Below are positions 28,908 to 40,016 of a stretch of 64,000 nt of DNA, piece after piece. Origin of the DNA: an uncultured Pelagibacteraceae bacterium (GTDB taxonomy: Bacteria; Pseudomonadota; Alphaproteobacteria; Pelagibacterales; Pelagibacteraceae); NCBI GenBank assembly GCA_902619675.1, contig CACNFA010000001.1, positions 62,001 through 126,000 on the forward strand, given 5' to 3'. Each line of letters starts with the position of its first letter. Position 1 is the stretch's first letter. The translations under genes and the position numbers were made by a program. A model generated the notes under the pieces. It did no database searches. It was not told the origin of the DNA and saw only the letters and a program-made list of their open reading frames with translations.

Positions 28908-30470
28908 TTACTCAAGTTCTATAGTGCTTGGAGGTTTTGATGTTATATCATACACAACCCTATTTATACCTTTTACATTATTAACAATTTTATTAGATAT
29001 TTTGTCTAAAAATTCTTTTGGAAATTTAAAATAGTCAGCTGTCATTCCATCTTCAGATGTTACTGCTCGTAACAAACAAATATATTCGTATGTTCTTGAG
29101 TCACCCATTACTCCAACAGATTTTACAGGTAGTAAAGCTACATATGCTTGCCAAATTTTGTCATAAAGATTATTTTTCTTTAGCTCATTGATATAAATGT
29201 GATCTGCCTCTTGCAGAATTTTTATTTTTTCCGCATTTATATTTCCAATTATTCTTATCCCAAGACCTGGACCTGGAAAAGGATGTCTAAGAGAGATGTC
29301 TTTAGAAAGACCTAAGGATTTACCTAAAACTCTAACCTCGTCTTTAAAAAATTCTTTCAAAGGCTCTAACAACTTTAAATTCATCTTTTTTGGTAAACCG
29401 CCTACATTATGATGAGATTTTATTTTTGATGATTTGCTACCAGATGAAGATCTGCTTTCAATAATATCAGGGTAAAGTGTACCTTGAGCAAGATATTTTA
29501 CATTTTTAATTTTTTTTGCCTCTTTTTCAAAAATTTTTATAAATAGGCCTCCAATTATTTTTCTTTTTTTTTCAGGATTAGAAGTATTTTTCAATTTTTC
29601 AATAAATATTTTAGAAGCGTTTATTAATTTTACATTTAATTTATATCTATCTTTGAATATCTTATATGTATATTTAAATTCATCTTTTCTCATCAATCCT
29701 GTATCTACCATAATGCAAATTAAATTCTTTTTTATTGCTTTGTTAACTAATAAAGCAACTACACTACTATCTACTCCTCCAGATAATGCGCAAATAACTT
29801 TATCTTTTTTTACAACTTTTTTAATTTCACCTATGAGTTTTTTTTTTTGAGAAACAATATTCCATTTTTTTTTTACTTTACAAATTGAAAATAAAAAGTT
29901 TTTAAAGATTTGCTCACCCTTTTCTGTATGAGTAACTTCAGGATGAAATTGAACACCATAGATTTTTTTTTGAGCATTTTCTATTATCGTATATTTTGAG
30001 TCTTTAGTGAAAGCTATACAATTAAAATTTTTTGGTAATTTAAATACTGCATCCTCATGACTCATCCATACTACTTTTCGTGAAATAAGAAAATTTTTTA
30101 TCAGCTCAGAATTTTTTTTTTTGTAAAGAAATGCTCTTCCAAATTCTCTCCTTTTTTTTGAAGACTTTATTGAGCCACCATATAATTTTGAAATTAATTG
30201 TAATCCATAGCATATGCCAAGTATTGGAATTTTCTTTTCAAACAAATCTTTTGAGATCGTTTGATGTTTATCTTTTGTTACAGTTGATGGTCCACCAGAT
30301 AGGATAATACCCTTGATTAAACTTAAATTTTTTAATTTTTTTTTTAATTCCTGAGGTGGAACTATTTCAGAATAAACACCTAAATCTCTTATTCTTCTAG
30401 CAATTAATTTTGTAACTTGTGATCCAAAATCAATAATTAATATTCTTTCCTTATTATTTTGAAATTGCAT
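28908..30470 (-). CDS. guaA: GMP synthase (glutamine-hydrolysing)
   Basis: A 520-residue enzyme that aminates XMP to GMP. The N-terminal glutaminase has [10 protein letters not shown] with the catalytic Cys and [15 protein letters not shown] with the His. The ATP-pyrophosphatase domain has [16 protein letters not shown], and the C-terminal dimerisation domain has [15 protein letters not shown] and ending [11 protein letters not shown]. It follows a small TPR gene and guaB on the same strand, so GMP synthesis from IMP is encoded together. Confidence 0.97.
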   Translation of the reverse strand: MQFQNNKERILIIDFGSQVTKLIARRIRDLGVYSEIVPPQELKKKLKNLSLIKGIILSGGPSTVTKDKHQTISKDLFEKKIPILGICYGLQLISKLYGGSIKSSKKRREFGRAFLYKKKNSELIKNFLISRKVVWMSHEDAVFKLPKNFNCIAFTKDSKYTIIENAQKKIYGVQFHPEVTHTEKGEQIFKNFLFSICKVKKKWNIVSQKKKLIGEIKKVVKKDKVICALSGGVDSSVVALLVNKAIKKNLICIMVDTGLMRKDEFKYTYKIFKDRYKLNVKLINASKIFIEKLKNTSNPEKKRKIIGGLFIKIFEKEAKKIKNVKYLAQGTLYPDIIESRSSSGSKSSKIKSHHNVGGLPKKMNLKLLEPLKEFFKDEVRVLGKSLGLSKDISLRHPFPGPGLGIRIIGNINAEKIKILQEADHIYINELKKNNLYDKIWQAYVALLPVKSVGVMGDSRTYEYICLLRAVTSEDGMTADYFKFPKEFLDKISNKIVNNVKGINRVVYDITSKPPSTIELE

Positions 30471-30893
30471 TTATTTTTTAGATAAATTTTCAATTTCTGA
30501 TTTTAATTTTTGACTTTTTTTACAAAATTTATCACACAAATTAATCAATCTTTCATTTAGTTCTTTACTTTTTTTATAGTCAGAGGACTCTAATTTTAGC
30601 TTTGCCAAATTATAAATAGCTTCCTCATTTCGAGGATTGAGCAATATAACAGTATTTAAGTTTTGCTCTTGTAAATCTTTTTTTTTTAAATTTTTAAATA
30701 TTTTTGATAAATATAAATATGACATTTCACTTTTTGGATTAAAGACAATATCTTGTTCAAATTTAAATTTAGCTTCATTAAATTTTTTTACCTTATATAA
30801 ATTAAGGCCTTCTTGAAAATATTGAGTATTTGCGTACAGTGGTTTTGTTAGTAAAATTAATAAAAAAATTATTTTTAAAATTTTTATTGTCAT
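30471..30893 (-). CDS. Small exported TPR protein
   Basis: A 140-residue protein with an N-terminal signal or anchor helix (about 4-20) and three or so tetratricopeptide-like repeats (FQEGLNLYKVKKFNEAKFKF, PKSEMSYLYLSKIFKNLKK, PRNEEAIYNLAKLKLESSDY). TPRs bind proteins, but no partner is evident. It is wedged between guaB (four-base overlap) and guaA (no gap), so it is surely co-transcribed, though nothing links it to GMP synthesis. Confidence 0.75.
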   Translation of the reverse strand: MTIKILKIIFLLILLTKPLYANTQYFQEGLNLYKVKKFNEAKFKFEQDIVFNPKSEMSYLYLSKIFKNLKKKDLQEQNLNTVILLNPRNEEAIYNLAKLKLESSDYKKSKELNERLINLCDKFCKKSQKLKSEIENLSKK

Positions 30894-31969
30894 AGTTTAT
30901 AATTAATTGTTTTTTGTGTCATTTCAACACTATGCACCATACTTTCGTAGAATCCAGCTTTAGTAATTTTAATAAACTTAGCATTTTTTGGAATTTGATC
31001 CAAATTTTTTGCTCCAATATATCCCATAGATGAACGCAAACCACCTTTGAGTTGATAAATGATTTTAGACACATTTCCCTTGTACTCCACTCTACCTTCA
31101 ACCCCTTCAGGCACAAATTTAGATTTATCCTTAAAATTTTTTTGAAAATATCTATTTGCAGAACCTGATGACATAGCGCCGATAGATCCCATTCCTCTAT
31201 AAACTTTAAAAATTTTACCTTTTGCTTTGAATTTTTTCCCAGGACTCTCATCAGTTCCAGCAAAAATTGATCCCATCATAATTGCATCGGCCCCTGCAGC
31301 CAAGGCTTTAGCTAAATCGCCTGAAAACTTAATTCCCCCGTCTGAAATTATTTTAATTTTTTTTTTGCCTAAAGCATTTTTAACTTCCATAATCGCTGAA
31401 ATTTGTGGAACTCCAATTCCAGCAACCATTCTAGTGGTACAAATTGATCCGGGTCCTATTCCTACTTTAATAATATCAGCACCCGAATTATATAATCTTT
31501 TTGCAGCCTCACCTGTTGCGATATTTCCAACACAAATGGGAATTTTAGTATTAATTCTTTTTAACTTTGAAAGTGTTTTCAAAACTTTTTGACTATGACC
31601 ATGAGCAGTATCTATGACTATCAAATCACAACCGCTATCGATCAATTTTTTTGTCCTATCAATATCCTCATTATTAGTTCCCACGGCAGCCCCAACAACA
31701 AAGTTATTATTCTTAACTTTTAATACTTCTTTTGATTGGTTGTTAATATTCAAATTTCGATGAATTATTCCAATACCTCCGGAGTTTGCCATTGCAATTG
31801 CCATTCTAGACTCAGTAACTGTGTCCATTGCCGAAGATAAAAATGGGACCTTAAGAGAGATTTTTTTTGTTAATTTTAAAGAAATATTTGTTTCTGAAGG
31901 TAGCACATTAGAAAATCGCGGTAACAACAGTACATCGTCAAAGGTTAAAGATTCTTTAATTGATCCCAT
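30890..31969 (-). CDS. guaB: IMP dehydrogenase lacking the CBS domains
   Basis: A 359-residue enzyme oxidising IMP to XMP with NAD. The catalytic core is intact: LTFDDVLLLPRFSNVLP, the loop Cys177 in GPGSICTTRMVAGIGVP, ISDGGIKFSGD, and the flap MGSIGAMSSGSANRYF with EGVEGRVEYKG. Usual IMPDHs are about 490 residues because a pair of regulatory CBS domains interrupts the barrel. Here HRNLNINNQSKEV passes straight to LKVKNNNFVVGAAVG near residues 80-90. It would therefore lack the purine-nucleotide control exerted through CBS domains. GMP reductase is an alternative, but the EGVEGRVEYKG block and flap favour IMPDH, as does its place beside guaA. Confidence 0.9.
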   Translation of the reverse strand: MGSIKESLTFDDVLLLPRFSNVLPSETNISLKLTKKISLKVPFLSSAMDTVTESRMAIAMANSGGIGIIHRNLNINNQSKEVLKVKNNNFVVGAAVGTNNEDIDRTKKLIDSGCDLIVIDTAHGHSQKVLKTLSKLKRINTKIPICVGNIATGEAAKRLYNSGADIIKVGIGPGSICTTRMVAGIGVPQISAIMEVKNALGKKKIKIISDGGIKFSGDLAKALAAGADAIMMGSIFAGTDESPGKKFKAKGKIFKVYRGMGSIGAMSSGSANRYFQKNFKDKSKFVPEGVEGRVEYKGNVSKIIYQLKGGLRSSMGYIGAKNLDQIPKNAKFIKITKAGFYESMVHSVEMTQKTINYKL

Positions 31970-31995
31970 ATATACTTATAAACAATTTTTAAAAT

Positions 31996-32622
31996 TTATA
32001 AAGTCTTTAAAAATTTACAATGTATATAAGTCTCCTTAGATTCATTTCTACTCGACTTAGGTTTAAAGAAATTGACTTCTTTAAACAATAATTTAGCTGA
32101 GTCTTTTACTTCAATAAAATCATCACCAGTGAAAAGCTTCGAAACAAACACGCCTTTAGGTTTCAGAATTTTCAATGACATATTTAAAGCTTCTGAGCAA
32201 AGTTGATTGGTCCTGATAGAATCAAGAGATTTATTTCCAGTAGTATCAGCAGCCATGTCAGAAATAATGACATCTATTTTTTCTTTAAAAAAACTTTGAA
32301 CTTTGTAGTGTGTATTTTGATCGAAAATATCACAATTAAAAAATTTAACATTTTTAATAGGCTCCATGAATTTAGTATCAATAGATAGAATCTTTCCGTT
32401 AGTTATTATCCCGCTCACAATCTGAGACCATCCCCCGGGGCTAGAACCAAGGTCTAAAAGTGAGCTATCTTTTTTAATAAATTTAAACTTTTGATTAAGT
32501 TCTATTAATTTAAAAGATGCTCTTGATCTATATCCAAGAGTTTTTGATTTTTTGAAAAATTGATCTCTATGTTGCTTTATTTTCCATGAATTACTTTTCT
32601 TAACTTTTTTAGATTTTTTCAT
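31996..32622 (-). CDS. rlmE: 23S rRNA 2'-O-ribose methyltransferase RlmE
   Basis: A 208-residue RrmJ/FtsJ methyltransferase that modifies the A-loop of 23S rRNA at the equivalent of U2552. It shows YRSRASFKLIELNQKF with the first catalytic Lys, LLDLGSSPGGWSQI for SAM, VIISDMAADTTGN with the catalytic Asp and a C-terminal Lys/Glu pair (FKPKSSRNESKETYIHCK). It shares one base with the end of pssA and lies 26 bases upstream of guaB's start. Confidence 0.95.
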   Translation of the reverse strand: MKKSKKVKKSNSWKIKQHRDQFFKKSKTLGYRSRASFKLIELNQKFKFIKKDSSLLDLGSSPGGWSQIVSGIITNGKILSIDTKFMEPIKNVKFFNCDIFDQNTHYKVQSFFKEKIDVIISDMAADTTGNKSLDSIRTNQLCSEALNMSLKILKPKGVFVSKLFTGDDFIEVKDSAKLLFKEVNFFKPKSSRNESKETYIHCKFLKTL

Positions 32623-33413
32623 TACAAAATATCTTCATGATCATCCTCAGATATTTTTGTCAGAGATTTTTCTTTCTGTTTTCTAAAAATAAAAATACTT
32701 ATTGGGATTGAAATAAGGTAGGCCAAACCAAATATTAAAAGTGTCTCAAATGTATAAAACAATAAAGCAATAAATATCATTCCTGCTGAAAGTAGTAAAA
32801 AAATTGTAGCCTTAGGAGGAGTTGAAATTTTTTTTAATGACAAGGTTGGAATTTTACTCACAAGAAGTACAGCAATAAAAATTGTCAAAAAAGGTGTTAA
32901 GTCTTTTGCAACAAAATTGTATCTTAAATCACTGAGCTCTAAAATTAAGGGCATTAATATAAGTAAACCGCCAGCTGGCGATGGTATACCCTCAAAAAAA
33001 TTATTTTTCCATTCTTGATGATTTTCATTTTTGGTCAAATTAAATCTGGCTAATCTTAGAACACAACAAACAGAATATATTAAAGCTATCGCCCATCCTA
33101 ATCTTCCATAATTTTTAAGTTCCCAAAAATATAAAATAAATACTGGTGCAATTCCAAAACTTACAAAATCTGTTAAAGAGTCTAATTCTTTTCCAAATTC
33201 AGAGGTTCCTTTTATTAATCTAGCTATTCTACCGTCCAGTGCATCTAAAATAGCTGCAAATAAAATTAATATGACAGCGAGACTAAAGTTACCGTCGATC
33301 GAGAATTTGATTGAACTTATTCCTAAGCATACTCCTCCTAGAGTAAGTATATTCGGTAAAAGATATCTTGTTTTTTTTGAGGAAACTAATTTGAATTTTT
33401 TATTTTGTTCCAT
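32622..33413 (-). CDS. pssA: CDP-diacylglycerol-serine O-phosphatidyltransferase
   Basis: A 263-residue membrane enzyme that makes phosphatidylserine. The CDP-alcohol phosphotransferase motif DGRIARLIKGTSEFGKELD followed by SLTD fits DG-x2-AR-x8-G-x3-D-x3-D. Several membrane helices surround it and a basic tail ends the protein. It shares one base with psd upstream, so the pair makes phosphatidylethanolamine from one transcript. Confidence 0.94.
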   Translation of the reverse strand: MEQNKKFKLVSSKKTRYLLPNILTLGGVCLGISSIKFSIDGNFSLAVILILFAAILDALDGRIARLIKGTSEFGKELDSLTDFVSFGIAPVFILYFWELKNYGRLGWAIALIYSVCCVLRLARFNLTKNENHQEWKNNFFEGIPSPAGGLLILMPLILELSDLRYNFVAKDLTPFLTIFIAVLLVSKIPTLSLKKISTPPKATIFLLLSAGMIFIALLFYTFETLLIFGLAYLISIPISIFIFRKQKEKSLTKISEDDHEDIL

Positions 33414-34063
33414 TATTCAGATGCTATTAAGCTTTCTCCAGCAACAACATTTTGTCCTAGTTTTGCTAAAACCTTTTTATTTTTAAAATATAAATCAACT
33501 CTACTTCCAAATCGGATCATTCCGATTCTATCACCTTGTTTAAGTTCTTGCCCTTGTTCTACTTCACAAACAATTCTTCTGGCTATAAGTCCAGCAATTT
33601 GAACTATTATGATTTCCTCATTGTTAACATTAGATTTTATTTTAAAATAGTTTCTCTCATTTTCCTCACTGGCTTTATCTAAAGAAGCATTTAGAAATTT
33701 TCCTGGCTTATAGTATATCTCTTCAATCTTGCCTGATGTAGGAATTCTATTTACATGACAGTTAAATACATTCATGAACACACTTACTCTCGTGTATGTT
33801 GTGTTTTCTAATCTAAGTTCTTCCGGTCCAGATCTCTCTGATATATCCGTAATCAAGCCGTCAGCAGGACTAATTAAATAATTGTCATCGTTAATCGAAA
33901 AGCGCTCTGGATCTCTAAAGAAATAGTAAACCCACACTGTTACTAAAATAAATATTAAACCCAAAAATTTGGAGAAAAATAAAATTATAAAAGTTACAAT
34001 AATAGAAATGGCTAGGAATTTATAGCCTTCTTTATGTATCTTAGGAAAAATTGTGTTAAACAT
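33413..34063 (-). CDS. psd: Phosphatidylserine decarboxylase, short (archaeal-like) type
   Basis: A 216-residue proenzyme that converts phosphatidylserine to phosphatidylethanolamine. Two N-terminal hydrophobic segments anchor it in the membrane. ISPADGLITDI, FMNVFNCHVNRIPTSG and the self-cleavage site RFGSRVDLYF are present; cleavage before Ser187 creates the pyruvoyl group. The short length is typical of the form common in alphaproteobacteria. It heads psd-pssA-rlmE. Confidence 0.95.
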   Translation of the reverse strand: MFNTIFPKIHKEGYKFLAISIIVTFIILFFSKFLGLIFILVTVWVYYFFRDPERFSINDDNYLISPADGLITDISERSGPEELRLENTTYTRVSVFMNVFNCHVNRIPTSGKIEEIYYKPGKFLNASLDKASEENERNYFKIKSNVNNEEIIIVQIAGLIARRIVCEVEQGQELKQGDRIGMIRFGSRVDLYFKNKKVLAKLGQNVVAGESLIASE

Positions 34064-34128
34064 AATTTTAAGTTTGCTTAATTTTTCTTAATATGTATAA
34101 AAATCACAGTTTATCAATCAATATTTTT

Positions 34129-35343
34129 ATGGCAAAAATTAAAGTTAAAAATCCAGTAGTTGAGTTAGATGGCGACGAAATGACTAGAATTATATGGTCA
34201 TTTATCAAAGATAAGCTTATTAAGCCATATCTTGAGATAGATCTCAAATACTATGACCTTGGTATGGAAAGTCGAGATAAAACTGATGACCAAATTACAG
34301 TAGATGCGGCAAATGCAATAAAACAATATGGAGTGGGTGTGAAATGCGCTACCATAACACCCGACGAGGCTCGAGTAGAAGAATTTAAATTAAAAAAGAT
34401 GTGGAGGTCGCCTAATGGGACCATTAGAAATATCTTAGGTGGAACGGTTTTTAGAGAACCAATTATCTGTAAAAATATTCCTAAATTAGTCCCCGGTTGG
34501 ACTCAGCCAATAGTAATTGGAAGACACGCTTTCGGAGATCAGTATCGAGCCACTGATTTTTTAATACCAGGTGAAGGAAATTTAGAGGTTAAATGGACTT
34601 CAAAAGATGGGAAAAATAAGAAAGAGTTTAAAGTTTTTGATTTTCCTGGATCTGGTACTGCTCTTACTATGTATAATTTAGATGATTCTATTAAAAATTT
34701 TGCTAGAGCATGTATGAACTACGGTCTTGGAAGAAAATGGCCAGTTTATTTATCTACTAAAAACACAATCCTTAAAGCTTACGATGGTAGATTTAAAGAT
34801 CTTTTCCAAGAAGTCTTTGAAAAAGAATTTTCAGATAAGTTTAAAAAAGCAAATATTACTTATGAACATAGATTAATTGATGACATGGTTGCATGTGCTA
34901 TGAAATGGAATGGTGGATATGTTTGGGCGTGTAAGAATTACGATGGCGATGTGCAATCAGACACTGTTGCTCAGGGATTTGGTTCTTTAGGTCTCATGAC
35001 TAGCGTGTTGATGACACCAGACGGTAAAACAGTTGAGTCAGAAGCTGCTCATGGAACTGTTACTAGACATTATAGAATGCACCAACAAGGTAAAGAAACT
35101 TCTACAAACCCAATAGCATCTATATTTGCGTGGACTAGGGGTTTAGCTCACAGAGGAAAACTTGATGAGAACGAGGAACTAATTAAATTTTCTAATAATG
35201 TTGAAGAAGTATGTGTTAAAACAGTTGAAAGTGGTTCAATGACAAAAGATTTGGCAATTTTAATAGATAAATCAAATAAATATCTAACTACGAATCAATT
35301 CTTGGAAGCTATTAATGGAAATTTAAAAAAGAAACTTAACTGA
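34129..35343 (+). CDS. icd: NADP-dependent isocitrate dehydrogenase
   Basis: A TCA-cycle enzyme oxidising isocitrate to 2-oxoglutarate. It begins [20 protein letters not shown] and has the substrate loop [21 protein letters not shown], the metal ligands in [13 protein letters not shown] and YDGDVQSD, and [13 protein letters not shown]. Its roughly 404 residues and sequence belong to the eukaryote-like homodimeric subfamily, not the E. coli type. The ATG at 34129 was chosen over one 12 codons upstream because the family begins there. It overlaps alaS by eight bases. Confidence 0.96.
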   Translation: MAKIKVKNPVVELDGDEMTRIIWSFIKDKLIKPYLEIDLKYYDLGMESRDKTDDQITVDAANAIKQYGVGVKCATITPDEARVEEFKLKKMWRSPNGTIRNILGGTVFREPIICKNIPKLVPGWTQPIVIGRHAFGDQYRATDFLIPGEGNLEVKWTSKDGKNKKEFKVFDFPGSGTALTMYNLDDSIKNFARACMNYGLGRKWPVYLSTKNTILKAYDGRFKDLFQEVFEKEFSDKFKKANITYEHRLIDDMVACAMKWNGGYVWACKNYDGDVQSDTVAQGFGSLGLMTSVLMTPDGKTVESEAAHGTVTRHYRMHQQGKETSTNPIASIFAWTRGLAHRGKLDENEELIKFSNNVEEVCVKTVESGSMTKDLAILIDKSNKYLTTNQFLEAINGNLKKKLN

Positions 35344-38011
35344 TTTTTTTAGATATTTCTTTAAAAGCTTCCTCAATTTTGTTTTGATCTACTCCACCGG
35401 CTTGGGCAAAATCTTTTCTACCACCACCGCCTTTGCCACCTAAAATAGTAGATGCAGCTTTTACTAAATCGACAGCATCATATTTTGATGTTAAGTCTTG
35501 AGAAATTCCTACAGCTAAACCGACCTTATCTTCAAACGTCGAAATGCTAATTATTATTCCAGATTTAATATCTTTTTTTCCTTGATCAATTATACTTCTT
35601 AGTTCTTTTGGAGGAAAATCTTTTAAAATTTGTTCTCGAATTAATATATTCCCAATTTTTTTATCCTTGATAATATTTTTACTTTTATCTTTCTTGATAC
35701 CTTCAATTTTTACTTTATTAAGTTGTTTATTTAGATTTTTCAAATTTTCAGACAAATCTAAGTCTTCATTAAAATTAGGTTTAATTTTCAATTTTTGCAG
35801 TTCATTTTTAATTAATCTTATATCTTTTTTTAGATTAGATTCTTTCAGGGATTTATCTTCTTTTTGTGTTTTTTCGTATTCGTCTAATTGCTTGTCCCTT
35901 AATGCCTCAACCCTTCTAACTCCTGATGCAATAGATGATTGACTTATTACTTTAAACTTACCAATTTCTCTGGTGTTTTTAACATGAGTTCCCCCACATA
36001 ATTCTGTTGAGAAGAAACCATTATTTTCTTTTCCCATAAACACCACTCTCACTTCCTCGCCATACTTTTCACCAAATAATGCAAGAGCACCCATGCCAAC
36101 TGCCTCCTTTGGGGTCATTATTCTTGTTTGTACATCAGAAGAACCCTCTACTATTTCATTAACTATATTATCTATTTTAGTCATTTCCTCTTTTTCAATA
36201 GGTTTATTATGACTAAAATCAAATCTTAATCTTTCAGGAGAGACTAATGATCCTTTTTGTGTCACATGCTTTCCCAAGGTTCTTCTTAATGACTCATGTA
36301 ATAAATGAGTTGCTGAATGATAAGCTTTTGAATTATTTCTTTTTAAAATATCAATTTCTAAATTAACGCTTTGCCCAATAGAAATTGAACCCTTTTCAAC
36401 TTTTCCATAATGAACAAATAAATCTCCCATTTTTTTTTGGGTATCACTCACTTTAATTTTACAATCGGAATTAAAAATATAACCCTGATCACCTACTTGA
36501 CCACCTGACTCTCCATAAAATGGAGTTTGATTTGTTATGACTTCTATTTCATCTTCAGTACTAGCTGAGTCTACAAATTTACCCTCTTTTGAAATTTTAA
36601 TTATTACACCTTCAGCTTTATCAAATTCATAACCTAAAAATTCAGTAGGACTTAATTCCTCTCTAGCTTTAAACCACCTTTCCTCAACAGACTTATCTCC
36701 TGATCCTTTCCAATTCGCTCTCGCTAAAGTTTTGCTTTTTTCCATCTCCCTCTCAAAACCAACATTATCTACTTTAATATCTTTACCTCTTAGGATGTCA
36801 GCAGTAAGGTCCAAAGGAAAACCATAAGTATCATATAATTTAAAAGCTTCAAAACCTGGAAGAATTTTATTTTGGACTTTGTTTAAATTTTCATTGAGTA
36901 TTTTCATGCCACGCTCTAAAAGAGAAGAAAATTTCTCTTCTTCATTTTTAAGAGTTTCGACTATCAACTCTCTACCACTTATCAATTCTGGATAACTGTT
37001 TTGCATCTCATTTAATAAAACTTCAAAAAGTTTATAAAAAACAGGATTTTTGCTACCTAAAGAATGAGCGTGTCTCATCCCTCTTCTCATAATTCTTCTT
37101 AAAACATATCCGCGTCCTTCATTTGAAGGTAGTATTCCCTCAGCAATTAAAAAACTACTTGCTCTTAAGTGATCAGCGATAACTCTGTGGCTTGCTATTG
37201 TTTTGTTGCTGATTGAAGTCTTTGTTATATCAGATGAAGCAGCCATTATTTTTTGAAAGTGATCAATTTTATAGTTATCGTGAGTACCTTGTAAAACTGC
37301 TGTCATCCTTTCAAGCCCCATACCTGTGTCAACTGAAGGTTTAGGTAGTTCAATTCTTTTTTGTTTTGATATTTGTTCGTACTGCATAAATACAAGATTC
37401 CAAATTTCTATAAATCTGTCACCGTCTTCGTCAGGACTTCCAGGTGGACCACCTTTTAACTTGTCACCATGATCATAAAAAATTTCAGAACAAGGACCAC
37501 AGGGTCCCGTGTCTCCCATTGACCAAAAATTATCAGATGTCGAAATTTTTATTATTTTGCTTTCATTTAATCCAGCAATTTTTTTCCAAAGATTGAATGC
37601 ATCATTATCTTCATGAAAAACAGTAACTAATAATTTTTCTTTAGGTAAACTAAAGTCTTTAGTTAAAAGATTCCAAGCATGATGAATAGCTTGTTCTTTA
37701 AAATAATCTCCGAAGGAGAAATTTCCTAACATTTCAAAAAAAGTATGATGTCTAGGAGTGTAACCAACATTTTCTAAATCATTATGTTTTCCTCCTGCCC
37801 TTACACATTTTTGAGATGTTGTAGCTGTTTTATAATCTCTTTTTTCTAATCCTGTGAAAACATTTTTAAATTGAACCATACCTGAGTTAGTAAACATCAA
37901 GGTAGGATCATTGTTTGGAACTAAGTTGCTAGAGTCTACGATCTTATGATTGTTTTTTTTAAAATAATCTAAGAATTTTTTCCTGACATCGGTAAGTAAA
38001 ATTTGGCCCAT
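35336..38011 (-). CDS. alaS: Alanyl-tRNA synthetase
   Basis: An 891-residue class II synthetase. The catalytic domain begins with [17 protein letters not shown], has [13 protein letters not shown] and [19 protein letters not shown], and the editing domain has [14 protein letters not shown] and the zinc-binding [11 protein letters not shown]. The C-terminal domain ends with [16 protein letters not shown]. All expected domains and a full length are present. A 28-29 residue Lys-rich coiled segment (about 770-800) precedes the DHHA1 domain. No close downstream partner is seen on this strand. Confidence 0.97.
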   Translation of the reverse strand: MGQILLTDVRKKFLDYFKKNNHKIVDSSNLVPNNDPTLMFTNSGMVQFKNVFTGLEKRDYKTATTSQKCVRAGGKHNDLENVGYTPRHHTFFEMLGNFSFGDYFKEQAIHHAWNLLTKDFSLPKEKLLVTVFHEDNDAFNLWKKIAGLNESKIIKISTSDNFWSMGDTGPCGPCSEIFYDHGDKLKGGPPGSPDEDGDRFIEIWNLVFMQYEQISKQKRIELPKPSVDTGMGLERMTAVLQGTHDNYKIDHFQKIMAASSDITKTSISNKTIASHRVIADHLRASSFLIAEGILPSNEGRGYVLRRIMRRGMRHAHSLGSKNPVFYKLFEVLLNEMQNSYPELISGRELIVETLKNEEEKFSSLLERGMKILNENLNKVQNKILPGFEAFKLYDTYGFPLDLTADILRGKDIKVDNVGFEREMEKSKTLARANWKGSGDKSVEERWFKAREELSPTEFLGYEFDKAEGVIIKISKEGKFVDSASTEDEIEVITNQTPFYGESGGQVGDQGYIFNSDCKIKVSDTQKKMGDLFVHYGKVEKGSISIGQSVNLEIDILKRNNSKAYHSATHLLHESLRRTLGKHVTQKGSLVSPERLRFDFSHNKPIEKEEMTKIDNIVNEIVEGSSDVQTRIMTPKEAVGMGALALFGEKYGEEVRVVFMGKENNGFFSTELCGGTHVKNTREIGKFKVISQSSIASGVRRVEALRDKQLDEYEKTQKEDKSLKESNLKKDIRLIKNELQKLKIKPNFNEDLDLSENLKNLNKQLNKVKIEGIKKDKSKNIIKDKKIGNILIREQILKDFPPKELRSIIDQGKKDIKSGIIISISTFEDKVGLAVGISQDLTSKYDAVDLVKAASTILGGKGGGGRKDFAQAGGVDQNKIEEAFKEISKKIS

Positions 38012-38054
38012 ATTTAATTAAATACAGATATTTTAGAGCTTGTCTATAAAGAGA

Positions 38055-38411
38055 TTAATTAGTCTGCTTTTTATCGTTGTCTACAACAACGCATATTTCA
38101 GATTTTGTAAGAAATCTTTGTCCCGTACCATTATCTAATGAAAACATCCCTCCAATTCCTTTAACTGCATCAATTGTAAGATCTGTGTGTTTCCACTTTT
38201 CGTATTGATCCTCGTTCATATAAAAAGGGGTTCCATCTACCTCTCCCAGTTTTACATCACTGTTACCTACTTGATATTCTTTGGCTGGAAAACACATAGG
38301 CGCACTACCATCACAACATCCGCCTGACTGGTGAAATAAAAGATCATCACCGTGAACTTCTTTAATTTCATTTAATAGTTTTTTTGCTGATAATGTAAAT
38401 GATACTTTCAT
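38055..38411 (-). CDS. DUF779 family protein paired with aldehyde dehydrogenase
   Basis: A small protein of the DUF779 family, of unknown biochemistry, commonly encoded next to AldB/AcoD-type aldehyde dehydrogenases. It has the Cys-rich QSGGCCDGSAPMCFP motif near residue 33 and VVVDN near the end. I chose the ATG at 38411 (118 residues, MKVSFTLSAKK) because the other ATG, at 38429, lies inside an inverted repeat. It is downstream of the aldehyde dehydrogenase on the same strand and probably shares its transcript. Confidence 0.85.
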   Translation of the reverse strand: MKVSFTLSAKKLLNEIKEVHGDDLLFHQSGGCCDGSAPMCFPAKEYQVGNSDVKLGEVDGTPFYMNEDQYEKWKHTDLTIDAVKGIGGMFSLDNGTGQRFLTKSEICVVVDNDKKQTN

Positions 38412-38422
38412 TTCTATATTTC

Positions 38423-38447
38423 GGCCCATGATTTAGAATCATGGGCC
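38423..38447 (-). terminator. Perfect hairpin between aldehyde dehydrogenase and DUF779 genes
   Basis: A 10-base inverted repeat (GGCCCATGAT / ATCATGGGCC) with a five-base loop, GC-rich against the AT-rich background. It has no U run after it on the minus strand, so it may act as an mRNA-stability hairpin or an operator instead of a full terminator. Confidence 0.6.
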
Positions 38448-38462
38448 ATTATATATTATTGG

Positions 38463-40016
38463 TTAAAAGAAGCCTAATTTTTTCTCACTGTAAGACACGT
38501 GCAAGTTCTTCACTTGTCTGTAATGATTTAACATCATTTTGTGAGTTTCTCTTCCGATTCCAGATTGTTTGTATCCACCAAATGCAGCATGAGCTGGATA
38601 TGCATGGTAACAGTTTGTCCAAACTCTACCTGCTTCAATACCTCTACCCATTCTGTATGCAATGTTTCCGTCTCTAGTCCAAACACCTGCTCCTAATCCA
38701 TAAAGAGTGTCATTAGCTATTTCTAATGCTTCTTTCTCATCTTTAAAAGTTGTAACTGATACAACTGGTCCAAAGATCTCCTCTTGGAATATTCGCATAT
38801 TATTTTTACCTTCGAAAATTGTCGGTTGGATATAGTTTCCTTTTTCTAGACCACTATTAATTTTAGCTTCACTCCCACCGCATAGAACTTTGGCACCCTC
38901 TTTTTTACCTAAGTCTAAATAGGACTTAATTTTTTCCATTTGTTCTAATGAAGCTTGAGCTCCAATCATAGTTTCCATTTTTAAAGGATTGTCTTGTTTT
39001 ACAGCTTTAGTTCTTGCAATCGCTTTCTCCATGAATTTATCATAGATAGATTTTTGAATTAAAGCTCTACTTGGACAAGTACAAACTTCTCCTTGGTTAA
39101 GCGTAAACATAGCAAAACCTTCTAAACATTTATCAAAGAAGTCGTCATCTTTAGCCATTACATCTTCAAAGAAGATATTTGGCGATTTACCACCTAATTC
39201 TAAAGTAATTGGAATTAAGTTTTGAGATGCATACTGCATAATCAAACGTCCAGTCGTAGTTTCACCTGTAAAAGCAATCTTCTTAATTCTTTTTGAAGAA
39301 GCCAAAGGTTTACCTGCTTCAAGACCATATCCACTTACAACGTTAACAACACCTGCTGGTAACAGATCTCCAATAAGTTCCATTAAAAGCATAATTGATG
39401 CTGGTGTTTGTTCAGCTGGTTTCAAAACTACACAGTTTCCAGCTGCTAGTGCTGGAGCTAATTTCCATGTAGCCATTAGTAATGGGAAGTTCCATGGTAT
39501 AATCTGACCAACTACACCTAATGGCTCAGGTATATGGTAAGAATATTCACTGTTGCTGATTTCAGCAACTGAACCTTCCTCTGCTCTTATTACTCCTGCA
39601 AAATATCTCCAATGATCAATTACCAAAGGTAAATCTGCAGCCATACATTCTCTGATTGGCTTACCATTGTCTAAACATTCTGCTGTAGCTAAAACGTTAA
39701 GATTTTTCTCTATAACATCAGCAATCTTTAAGAGTATATTTGATCTCTCAGTGATTGATGTTTTTCCCCAAGCAGGAAATGCTGCGTGGGCTGCGTCAAG
39801 AGCAAAATCAACGTCTTTTTCATTCGATCGTGGCACCTTACAGATAACTTCATTAGTGATAGGAGTAGTATTATCAAAATACTTTCCTGATTTAGGTTCT
39901 ACAAATTTTCCGTTAATGTAGTTTCCATATTTAGCTTTAAATGGAAATTTAACCTTCAAATGAGAGGTATCTAAAGATGATGACACTTTCGAGCTTGATG
40001 CTTGTTGTGTACTCAT
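38463..40016 (-). CDS. NAD-dependent aldehyde dehydrogenase (AldB/AcoD-like)
   Basis: A 517-residue enzyme oxidising aldehydes to carboxylates. It has [22 protein letters not shown], the base [12 protein letters not shown], and the nucleophile in [14 protein letters not shown], with [13 protein letters not shown] and [15 protein letters not shown] at the end. The start at 40016 ([12 protein letters not shown]) follows a strong GGGGGA ribosome site; a longer frame from 40043 is unlikely. DUF779 downstream supports the AldB/AcoD subgroup, which often handles acetaldehyde, but the substrate is not proven. The Ser-rich N-terminus is extra to many homologues. Confidence 0.9.
   Translation of the reverse strand: MSTQQASSSKVSSSLDTSHLKVKFPFKAKYGNYINGKFVEPKSGKYFDNTTPITNEVICKVPRSNEKDVDFALDAAHAAFPAWGKTSITERSNILLKIADVIEKNLNVLATAECLDNGKPIRECMAADLPLVIDHWRYFAGVIRAEEGSVAEISNSEYSYHIPEPLGVVGQIIPWNFPLLMATWKLAPALAAGNCVVLKPAEQTPASIMLLMELIGDLLPAGVVNVVSGYGLEAGKPLASSKRIKKIAFTGETTTGRLIMQYASQNLIPITLELGGKSPNIFFEDVMAKDDDFFDKCLEGFAMFTLNQGEVCTCPSRALIQKSIYDKFMEKAIARTKAVKQDNPLKMETMIGAQASLEQMEKIKSYLDLGKKEGAKVLCGGSEAKINSGLEKGNYIQPTIFEGKNNMRIFQEEIFGPVVSVTTFKDEKEALEIANDTLYGLGAGVWTRDGNIAYRMGRGIEAGRVWTNCYHAYPAHAAFGGYKQSGIGRETHKMMLNHYRQVKNLHVSYSEKKLGFF

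Noticed and set aside
30919..31263. A 114-residue minus-strand frame inside guaB
   Set aside because: It is a shadow frame of guaB in another register, with no independent features; guaB's frame carries all the recognised motifs.
33405..33602. Plus-strand frame across the psd-pssA junction
   Set aside because: It is antisense to two confident genes with overlapping ends and shows no motif or ribosome site.
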